DNA from: Candidatus Pacearchaeota archaeon
GTDB taxonomy: Archaea; Nanobdellota; Nanobdellia; Pacearchaeales; GW2011-AR1
Direction of reading: 5' to 3'
NCBI GenBank assembly: GCA_002688165.1
Contig: NZCB01000011.1
Coordinates: 1 to 5,377, forward strand
Length of the DNA: 5,377 bases
Shown here: positions 1 to 3,964 of the stretch, piece by piece
Position numbering within the stretch: position 1 is the first letter of the stretch
Layout: every line of letters begins with the position of its first letter
Made by a program: the position numbers and the translations under genes
The notes under the pieces: model-generated
Databases searched by the model: none
What the model saw: only the letters and a program-made list of their open reading frames with translations
Told to the model about the DNA's origin: nothing

Positions 1-114
1 ATCATGGGAATAGAAAGTCATGGAATGATTTTAGCCGCATCTAACGGAGATAAAAGTGAAGTAAAACTCCTTCAAGCCGAAGGAGCCTTAGATCTTGGGA
101 GCAAGATTAGCTGA
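1..114 (+). CDS. Stand-alone MetRS C-terminal tRNA-binding (OB-fold) protein, 3' end only
   Basis: Only the last 37 codons are in the window; the start lies to the left. The visible residues (MGIESHGMILAAS near the start, ending LGSKIS) match the end of the EMAPII/Trbp111-like OB-fold domain found at the C-terminus of bacterial MetRS or as a separate MetRS beta subunit. The family signature there is RGIESQGMILAA followed by a proline/glycine-rich turn before a terminal G-[SA]-x-[IV]. In that family the domain binds tRNA non-specifically and dimerises the synthetase. The metG gene at 2503-3930 ends just where this domain would normally begin, so this is probably its missing half, encoded convergently about 2.4 kb away. 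The frame ends in tandem stops, TGA (112-114) then TAA (115-117), both in the loop of a hairpin. An unrelated OB-fold tRNA-binding protein such as a CsaA type is less likely but possible, because only the C-terminus is visible. Confidence 0.85.
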   Translation: MMGIESHGMILAASNGDKSEVKLLQAEGALDLGSKIS

Positions 115-125
115 TAACTAATCTT
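103..125 (+). terminator. Stem-loop over the tandem stop codons of the OB-domain gene
   Basis: AAGATTAG (103-110) and CTAATCTT (118-125) are perfect 8-bp inverted arms around a 7-nt loop, CTGATAA, that holds both stop codons. The right arm is followed by AT-rich sequence with short T runs. Hairpin placement at a gene end suggests transcript termination or 3'-end protection. Archaeal termination depends mainly on U-rich tracts, so the role is inferred. A half-copy of the five-copy palindrome (AAATAATCA, 126-134) follows without its right arm. Confidence 0.5.
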
Positions 126-178
126 AAATAATCAACCCCTATTAAAAGATTATAATTTTATGTGTAAAATTAAGAAGT

Positions 179-198
179 AAATAATCAAGTGATTATTT
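179..198. repeat. Gene-end palindrome R1 (3' end of gene A)
   Basis: AAATAATCA-AG-TGATTATTT has perfect 9-bp arms around a 2-nt centre. The TAA stop of gene A (195-193) lies inside the right arm. No minus-strand promoter follows it, because the next gene is convergent. This copy carries T/A where R2 and R5 carry C/G at the matching arm positions, a compensatory change. It lies between converging genes and could act on both transcripts. Confidence 0.85.
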
Positions 199-241
199 GG
201 TTTGAACAAGTGGTTGAGTTTGAATAGGTTGTTGTTTTTTG
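179..241 (-). repeat. 63-nt 3' module, copy 1 (palindrome plus coding tail of gene A)
   Basis: This segment aligns without gaps to 1297-1359 with 8 mismatches in 63 positions (about 87%). In this copy it holds palindrome R1 and the last codons of gene A, encoding QQPIQTQPLVQTK and then TAA. The body of gene A has no visible similarity to the body of gene C, so only the 3' ends are shared. Confidence 0.85.
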
Positions 242-546
242 GATTTAATTTTTCCATAAATCCAGCCGATTAAAGCTCCAAAAATTGCACCAATTATAAA
301 ATAGAATATTATCAAAACAATCCATCCAATATTTGTCACAGTCATCATCATGTCCATTACATTAAGAACATTTACACGAGAAACAAATTCAAAAAGCATT
401 AAAGGCAAACCATGAAAAATATATACTAATATAAAACGTAACACCTCATTTGGTGGTTTTATAGCAGATATAATAATGCTAATTAATATAAAAAAACCTT
501 CTCCCAGGGTTCCCCCAATCAATCCTCCCTTCAACCAAGTTTTCAT
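193..546 (-). CDS. Gene A: small multi-pass membrane protein, unknown function
   Basis: This 117-residue protein is not one I recognise. It has about three hydrophobic segments: residues 6-29 (glycine-rich, GGLIGGTLGEG), about 36-53, and 73-98 (with a GAIFGALIG small-residue pattern that favours helix packing). A basic stretch, KIKSKK (99-104), and a polar tail, QQPIQTQPLVQTK, close the protein. The same tail sequence lies after gene C. The start ATG (546-544) is preceded by GAGGGAG, a possible Shine-Dalgarno match, and an in-frame TAG at 570-568 rules out a longer form. The TATA box sits about 42 nt upstream instead of the 25-26 nt seen for the neighbours, so the mRNA probably has a short leader. 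That leader holds a six-codon ORF whose TGA overlaps this ATG. The stop lies inside palindrome R1. A role in the membrane is inferred from hydropathy only. Confidence 0.75.
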   Translation of the reverse strand: MKTWLKGGLIGGTLGEGFFILISIIISAIKPPNEVLRFILVYIFHGLPLMLFEFVSRVNVLNVMDMMMTVTNIGWIVLIIFYFIIGAIFGALIGWIYGKIKSKKQQPIQTQPLVQTK

Positions 547-563
547 TTTCTCCCTCTTTTCAT
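543..563 (-). CDS. Possible six-codon leader ORF (MKRGRK) overlapping gene A start
   Basis: ATG at 563-561 reads MKRGRK and stops at TGA (545-543), which shares two bases with the ATG of gene A (an ATGA overlap). This upstream ATG is 25.5 nt from the centre of the TATA box at 585-592, the same spacing as the start codons of the neighbouring leaderless genes. A leaderless transcript would therefore begin on this ATG. It could couple or tune translation of gene A. It may instead be chance, with the GAGGGAG inside it serving as an ordinary ribosome-binding site. Confidence 0.35.
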   Translation of the reverse strand: MKRGRK

Positions 564-584
564 AACTCTATACAGAATAATTAT

Positions 585-597
585 TATTTAAATCTAA
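585..597 (-). promoter_or_regulatory. Gene A promoter (TTAGATTTAAATA)
   Basis: TTAGATTTAAATA matches the window's promoter pattern, with TATA box TTTAAATA at 592-585. Its centre is 25.5 nt from the upstream ATG at 563 and 42.5 nt from the annotated start of gene A. Palindrome R2 begins 2 nt upstream of the motif. Confidence 0.6.
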
Positions 598-598
598 C

Positions 599-620
599 TA
601 AACAATCAAGTGATTGTTTA
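599..620. repeat. Gene-end palindrome R2 (3' end of gene B)
   Basis: The core is AAACAATCAAGTGATTGTTT (600-619). With one more pair outside, the arms are 10 bp and perfect around a central AG. The TAA stop of gene B (620-618) is inside the right arm. The promoter of gene A follows directly on the minus strand. Confidence 0.85.
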
Positions 621-1259
621 AGCAGCTATGCCCCCAACTATGCCCCAACCATCTCTTTGACATTCATACACATTACCTTGACCATCATCAATTATCATTC
701 CTAAAAGATTTGCCCCTCCAAGATTTGCCCCTCTAAGGTCTACCTTCCTAAGATCTGCCCTATAAAGATCTGCTCCTTCAAGATTAGCTTCCCTAAGATC
801 TGCCCTATAAAGATCTGCTCCTTCAAGATTAGCTTCCCTAAGATTTGCCCTATAAAGATCTGCTCCTTCAAGATTAGCTTCCCTAAGATTTGCATAAATA
901 AGATTTGTATTTTTAAGGTCTGCCCCCTCAAGATTAGCCTCCCTAAGGTCTGCCCTCCTAAGGTTTGCTCCACTAAAATCTGCTTCCCTAAGATTTGCAT
1001 AAATAAGATTTGCTTCACCAAAATTTGCATTTTTAAGAATTGCTTCACTAAAATCTGCATATCCTAGACTTGCTTCACTAAAATCTGCATTTTCACAATT
1101 TGCTCCTCTAAACCTTGCCCCATTAAGAAGTGCTTTACTAAAATCTACATTTTCACAATTTGCATTATCAAAATCTACTGCATAAAGATTTTCTCCCCCA
1201 AGGTCTGCCCTTCTAAGGTCTGCCCTAGGTTTTATTTGATATGTTCTAGTTATTTTCAT
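618..1259 (-). CDS. Gene B: pentapeptide-repeat protein
   Basis: This 213-residue protein is built almost wholly of A(D/N)LxX pentapeptides. A hydrophobic or cysteine centre residue falls at every fifth position from 15 to 185 without a break, giving 35 repeats, or almost nine coils of a right-handed quadrilateral beta-helix. Early repeats often use Phe or Cys at the centre (F30, C35, F40, F50, C55, F60), while the later ones are nearly all Leu. Residues 1-14 are a short cap, and 186-213 are a non-repeat C-terminus with one Cys. No signal peptide or membrane segment is seen, so it is probably cytoplasmic. Pentapeptide-repeat proteins range from DNA-mimic gyrase protectors to structural and unknown proteins, and nothing here selects a role. 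Residues 126-170 are three near-identical 15-residue units. The start ATG (1259-1257) is 26.5 nt from the TATA centre, fitting a leaderless mRNA. Confidence 0.93.
   Translation of the reverse strand: MKITRTYQIKPRADLRRADLGGENLYAVDFDNANCENVDFSKALLNGARFRGANCENADFSEASLGYADFSEAILKNANFGEANLIYANLREADFSGANLRRADLREANLEGADLKNTNLIYANLREANLEGADLYRANLREANLEGADLYRADLREANLEGADLYRADLRKVDLRGANLGGANLLGMIIDDGQGNVYECQRDGWGIVGGIAA
748..882. repeat. Three tandem 45-bp repeats inside gene B
   Basis: Units lie at 748-792, 793-837 and 838-882. The first two are identical, and the third differs by one base (agattt for agatct). Each encodes three pentapeptides (LREANLEGADLYRA[DN] register). Flanking sequence continues as more diverged 15-bp repeats. 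The near-identity points to recent duplication by slippage or unequal exchange. Confidence 0.9.
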
Positions 1260-1281
1260 AAAAAATCAAGTATTTTAAGGG

Positions 1282-1294
1282 TATTTAAAACTAA
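1282..1294 (-). promoter_or_regulatory. Gene B promoter (TTAGTTTTAAATA)
   Basis: TTAGTTTTAAATA lies between palindrome R3 and gene B. The TATA box TTTAAATA (1289-1282) is centred 26.5 nt upstream of the ATG at 1259, which predicts a leaderless or nearly leaderless transcript. No Shine-Dalgarno sequence is seen. Confidence 0.65.
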
Positions 1295-1296
1295 CT

Positions 1297-1316
1297 AAAC
1301 AATCAAGTGATTATTT
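1297..1316. repeat. Gene-end palindrome R3 (downstream of gene C)
   Basis: AAACAATCA-AG-TGATTATTT has one arm mismatch. In RNA from the minus (gene) strand this becomes a permitted U-G wobble, while plus-strand RNA would have a C-A mismatch. It lies 33 nt beyond the TAG stop of gene C. The TAA that would end the extended gene C frame (1313-1311) is at the same place in the palindrome as the gene A stop in R1. Confidence 0.8.
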
Positions 1317-1349
1317 GGATTGAACTTGCGGTTGAGTTTGAACAGGTTG
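1311..1349 (-). pseudogene. Cut-off C-terminal tail of gene C
   Basis: Directly after the TAG stop of gene C, the same frame stays open for twelve codons, QPVQTQPQVQSK, then TAA. These align codon for codon with the gene A tail QPIQTQPLVQTK. The differences are mostly conservative (Ile/Val, Thr/Ser, one silent Pro codon), with one Leu/Gln. This suggests that gene C once ended here and was shortened by a CAA/CAG to TAG change, or that the TAG is sometimes read through. TAG also ends metG, taw2 and the surface gene, so it is a normal stop in this genome. Confidence 0.55.
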
Positions 1350-1886
1350 CTATTTTTTGTATTTTTTGTATGCTGCATAAATTACTAATGCCACTAAAAC
1401 TGAAGGAATAAGGTTAAATATAAAATGCCACCAAACACGATAAGCTACAGATACCCACTGATTCATTGCCATTCCAAAAAGTGTACTTAAACCGACTGGT
1501 TTGTTAATAAATATCATAGACACTGTCAAACTTAAGTGTTCATAAAAATGAAACCCTTGTATAACAAAAGCCCATTTCACATAATTTGACTTAATAAAGT
1601 ATAATAACCCCATAATACCTAATAAAAAGATTAAGTTTGCTAACAGATGAAGCAATTCAAATCCGAGTTTCATTTGTCTAACAGAATCCTCATTTGGATA
1701 AAACAAAACGCCTAGTTTCTCCATCCCCCACATGCCTAAGGGAGTCATATAGGGCTTATCCTGATATCCAAAAGTCCAGGCAGTAATTTGCGCTCCATGT
1801 TCTATGAAATGAACAACTTGAAATGCTAAAAATAAAACTGTAACTGTCAAAACTAACCAAAATATTATTGATCCCTTTTTTCCCAT
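1350..1886 (-). CDS. Gene C: four-helix membrane protein with two HFxEH motifs
   Basis: I do not recognise a family for this 178-residue protein. Four membrane helices are likely at about 7-27, 72-97, 103-126 and 150-173. Helix 1 ends in HFIEH (H26, E29, H30) and helix 3 holds HFYEH (H113, E116, H117). Helix 2 has ELLH (E77, H80) and helix 4 has WWHF (H154). The His/Glu pattern repeats across the two halves, as expected of an internally duplicated bundle that could bind metal or heme. That role is inferred from residue placement only. A loop of about 45 residues with aromatic residues joins helices 1 and 2. The basic end YKKYKK stops at TAG, followed by a remnant of a tail shared with gene A. 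The ATG (1886-1884) is about 26 nt from a TATA box and has no clear Shine-Dalgarno sequence. Confidence 0.8.
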   Translation of the reverse strand: MGKKGSIIFWLVLTVTVLFLAFQVVHFIEHGAQITAWTFGYQDKPYMTPLGMWGMEKLGVLFYPNEDSVRQMKLGFELLHLLANLIFLLGIMGLLYFIKSNYVKWAFVIQGFHFYEHLSLTVSMIFINKPVGLSTLFGMAMNQWVSVAYRVWWHFIFNLIPSVLVALVIYAAYKKYKK

Positions 1887-1907
1887 TTTATAATATTCTT
1901 TTTATTA

Positions 1908-1934
1908 TATATATAATTAACTCATTAAAACTAA
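1908..1934 (-). promoter_or_regulatory. Gene C promoter region with two candidate TATA boxes
   Basis: TTATATATA (1916-1908) is centred 26 nt from the gene C ATG and is the better-placed TATA box. The shared promoter motif is also present in a degraded form just upstream (TTAGTTTTAATGA, 1934-1922), centred about 40 nt from the ATG. Either could be used. The first predicts a leaderless mRNA, the second a short leader without a Shine-Dalgarno sequence. Confidence 0.5.
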
Positions 1935-1936
1935 CT

Positions 1937-1956
1937 AAATAATCAAGTGATTTTTA
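1937..1956. repeat. Gene-end palindrome R4 (3' end of gene D), decayed right arm
   Basis: AAATAATCA-AG-TGATTTTTA keeps the left arm and centre intact but has two mismatches in the right arm. The gene D stop TAA (1962-1960) is 3 nt away. The inner four pairs can still form. Confidence 0.7.
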
Positions 1957-1959
1957 TTT

Positions 1960-2445
1960 TTATTCTGTTATCAATAAATAGGTGCTTTCTTGTAGTTGTT
2001 TATCTGAACATGAAGTACAATAAAAATGCAAAGGAGCATGGTAAAGTATAATTTTTCCCTTAATTGAAACCTCTTTTCCAAAATGATATGTGTTGAATGT
2101 TTCTCTTGTTTCTGTCCAATCCATTGTAGTTATTCTACTTTTTAAGTATGCTAAACATCCATTTTTATCTTGAATTCCATAATAACAATATAGTGGCCCA
2201 CTATTTGGGCATCCTCCTAAACAATTTTTATTGCAGGTTTCATATAGAACTTTTCCTTTAAAATTAATTGTTTGGTCAATCAAATTGTCACAATTTTCAA
2301 TTGTGGAGAATCTTATTGCTCTGGCTTCTGTAGAATTTATTAGAGGTTCTCCTGCATTAAAATCCTTTTTTGGAATAAAATAAATTGCTAAAATCATAAT
2401 TAAGGCAAGAATAATTATAATTCCAATCCCCAAACTCTTTTTCAT
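1960..2445 (-). CDS. Gene D: exported or membrane-anchored Cys-rich small protein
   Basis: This 161-residue protein is not one I recognise. Residues 1-3 (MKK) and a hydrophobic run at about 5-24 form a signal peptide or N-terminal anchor, so the rest is probably outside the membrane. The exterior part has eight Cys: C52, C71, C75, C79, C87, C97, C143 and C146. They include a CxxxCxxxC cluster (CNKNCLGGC) and a CTSC pair near the end, which could form disulfides or bind metal. The strand pattern (INFKGKVLYE, then YGIQDKNGCLAYL, then KEVSIKGKIILY) recalls a small OB-like beta-barrel, but this is a guess from pattern only. The ATG (2445-2443) is 25.5 nt from the TATA centre, fitting a leaderless mRNA. 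The stop abuts palindrome R4. It lies just downstream of metG but has its own promoter, so a functional link to metG is not implied. Confidence 0.8.
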   Translation of the reverse strand: MKKSLGIGIIIILALIMILAIYFIPKKDFNAGEPLINSTEARAIRFSTIENCDNLIDQTINFKGKVLYETCNKNCLGGCPNSGPLYCYYGIQDKNGCLAYLKSRITTMDWTETRETFNTYHFGKEVSIKGKIILYHAPLHFYCTSCSDKQLQESTYLLITE

Positions 2446-2465
2446 ATATCTACTAATTAATTATC

Positions 2466-2479
2466 TTTTATAAATTTAA
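2466..2479 (-). promoter_or_regulatory. Gene D promoter (TTAAATTTATAAAA)
   Basis: TATA box TTTATAAA (2474-2467) is centred 25.5 nt upstream of the ATG at 2445. The upstream part, TTAAA, departs from the TTAGN seen at other genes. Palindrome R5 begins directly upstream. Confidence 0.6.
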
Positions 2480-2480
2480 G

Positions 2481-2502
2481 TAAACAATCAAGTGATTGTT
2501 TA
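2481..2502. repeat. Gene-end palindrome R5 (3' end of metG)
   Basis: The core is AAACAATCAAGTGATTGTTT (2482-2501), identical to R2, with one extra outer pair giving perfect 10-bp arms. It touches the metG stop TAG (2505-2503), and the in-frame TAA that follows lies within the palindrome. It marks the right edge of the repeat-bearing block. Confidence 0.85.
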
Positions 2503-3930
2503 CTAAATTTTTTTGAATAAAATCTCACTCTTCTTAATCCTCTTAACCTTTATGCCTTTAACAATTTCTTTATAATCAATCTTAAACCCAAACCCCTTAG
2601 CAATCTTCTCACTAGTTTCAGGAATAAATGGCCATAACAATATCGCAACAGCCTTAATCGAATCAACTAATTCATAAAGAACCTTCTTGTCCTTAGTCTC
2701 CCAAGGTTTCTCACTTTGAACATACTCATTACAAACATCAATAAATTCAAAAATAAGATTCAAAGCTTTATCAAATTCAAAATTATCAATCAACTTTCCA
2801 ATTTCCTTCAACTTCAATTTCTTCAACAACTTATTCTCACATTTAGCAATACCATTCTTCTCAGCCAAATTAGATACTCTACTAACTAAATTACCTAACT
2901 TATTAGCCAATTCATCATTATGCCTTCTAACTAAAACTTCTTCACTAAAATCTCCATCATCTCCATTAGCAAAAGGAAAATGTCTTAGCGCATAATATCT
3001 AATACTATCTGCACCATATTTTTCAACTAAAACTACTGGAGAAATAACATTGCCTAAAGATTTACTTATCTTCTGTCCATTAAAAGTTAAAAATCCATGA
3101 TTAAAAGTTGTCTTTGGCAATTTATATCCTGCAGATTTCAACATCGCAGGCCAATAAACAGTATGAAACCAAGTATTATCTTTCCCTAATATATGAACAT
3201 CTGCAGGCCAAAAACCATCCTCGCCAGTATAATAATTTATCAAAGCATCAAACCAAACATAAGTTACATGTTTCTTATCTAATGGAAAAGGAATTCCCCA
3301 ATCAAAACTAGTCCTAGTAATACTAAGGTCATTCAAACCATCTTTAACCCTATTAATAATTTCATTCCTTCTAGAATCGGGTAGCACAAATTCGGGATGC
3401 TTCTTATATAAATCCAACAAAAAATTCTGATATTTAGACAACTTAAAAAAATAACTCTCCTCACTAATTTTCTCTATCTTCTTACCAGGATGATATGGAC
3501 ACTCTCCATCAACCAAATCTTTTTCAGTTACATACGCTTCACAATTAACACAATAATTACCTTCATAAGTTCCCTTATAGATATCTCCTTTCTTCTCACA
3601 TTTCTCAATAAATTCTTTAACTATCTTAGCATGATCTTTATCAGTAGTTCTAATGAATCTATTTGGAATGACATTTAAAGCCTTCCAAGCCTCTTTAAAC
3701 TTCTTAGAAGTCTCATCAACAAACTCCTTAGGACTCTTTCCAGCCGCCTTAGCAGCATTTTGAACTTTCTTACCATGTTCATCAGTCCCCGTCAAAAATC
3801 TAACCTCATCTCCTAAAAGTTTATGCCAACGAGCCAAAGCATCAGCTACAATTTTCTGATATGCATGACCTATATGAGGTTCTGCATTCACATAATCTAT
3901 TGCCGTCGTAACATAAAATTTCTTTGCCAT
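2503..3930 (-). CDS. metG: Methionyl-tRNA synthetase catalytic subunit, bacterial type, without C-terminal domain
   Basis: This cytoplasmic class I synthetase charges tRNA-Met with methionine using ATP. The 475 residues hold the Rossmann domain start (FYVTTAIDYVNAEP), HIGH (19-22), a single zinc knuckle in the connective peptide (C127, C130, C144, H147), HVTYVWFDAL (221-230), and the KMSKS-type loop KISKS (287-291). A helical anticodon-binding domain follows (about 330-455), including NEYVQSEKPW (401-410). The single CxxC...CxxH knuckle and overall wording match Thermus/Bacillus-type MetRS, not the usual archaeal/E. coli type with two knuckles. This suggests ancient acquisition from bacteria. 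The protein ends at SEILFKKI, where bacterial homologues run into the OB-fold tRNA-binding domain. That domain is encoded separately at 1-114 (+). The ATG is 25.5 nt from a TATA box, and the 34-nt gap to taw2 holds that promoter. Confidence 0.97.
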   Translation of the reverse strand: MAKKFYVTTAIDYVNAEPHIGHAYQKIVADALARWHKLLGDEVRFLTGTDEHGKKVQNAAKAAGKSPKEFVDETSKKFKEAWKALNVIPNRFIRTTDKDHAKIVKEFIEKCEKKGDIYKGTYEGNYCVNCEAYVTEKDLVDGECPYHPGKKIEKISEESYFFKLSKYQNFLLDLYKKHPEFVLPDSRRNEIINRVKDGLNDLSITRTSFDWGIPFPLDKKHVTYVWFDALINYYTGEDGFWPADVHILGKDNTWFHTVYWPAMLKSAGYKLPKTTFNHGFLTFNGQKISKSLGNVISPVVLVEKYGADSIRYYALRHFPFANGDDGDFSEEVLVRRHNDELANKLGNLVSRVSNLAEKNGIAKCENKLLKKLKLKEIGKLIDNFEFDKALNLIFEFIDVCNEYVQSEKPWETKDKKVLYELVDSIKAVAILLWPFIPETSEKIAKGFGFKIDYKEIVKGIKVKRIKKSEILFKKI

Positions 3931-3949
3931 AACTAACCAACAAAAAAAG

Positions 3950-3964
3950 TATTAATAAAACTAA
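3950..3964 (-). promoter_or_regulatory. metG promoter (TTAGTTTTATTAATA)
   Basis: TTAGTTTTATTAATA starts directly after the taw2 stop codon. The TATA-like part is centred about 25.5 nt from the metG ATG at 3930, so metG can be transcribed alone as a leaderless mRNA despite the short gap. No gene-end palindrome is present here. Confidence 0.6.

Larger units (their letters stand above)
1297..1359 (-). repeat. 63-nt 3' module, copy 2 (palindrome plus tail region of gene C)
   Basis: This is the second copy of the module at 179-241, with 55 of 63 positions identical and no gaps. Here the tail-coding part is mostly outside the annotated gene, because a TAG replaces the first CAA of the tail. Confidence 0.85.

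Noticed and set aside
740..1060. Minus-strand open frame of 106 codons inside gene B
   Set aside because: It is a frame-shifted shadow of the 15-bp repeats of the pentapeptide gene; repetitive Ile/Leu/Gln content and no promoter of its own.
1262..1277. A sixth palindrome copy just upstream of gene B (AAAATCAAGTATTTT)
   Set aside because: It shares ATCAAGT but its arms are only about 5 bp of A/T and it sits at a gene start, so it is more likely chance.
1350..1352. TAG as a sense codon (pyrrolysine or other recoding) throughout this genome
   Set aside because: metG, taw2 and the surface gene all end at TAG where homologues end or where readthrough would run into the next gene, so TAG works as a stop here.
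179..2502. Palindromes as a CRISPR array
   Set aside because: Spacing is 300-700 bp with whole genes between copies, and copies differ; no short regular spacers.
179..2502. Palindromes as true integron attC sites
   Set aside because: They are only about 20 bp, lack the paired core sites and extrahelical bases of attC, and no integrase gene is visible. Only the looser cassette idea is kept, as inference.
3108..3311. Plus-strand open frame opposite metG
   Set aside because: It lies wholly within the well-supported metG coding region on the other strand and resembles no known protein.
3490..3678. Plus-strand open frame opposite metG with hydrophobic content
   Set aside because: It is antisense to the zinc-knuckle part of metG; the low-G plus strand makes chance Ile/Phe-rich frames likely.
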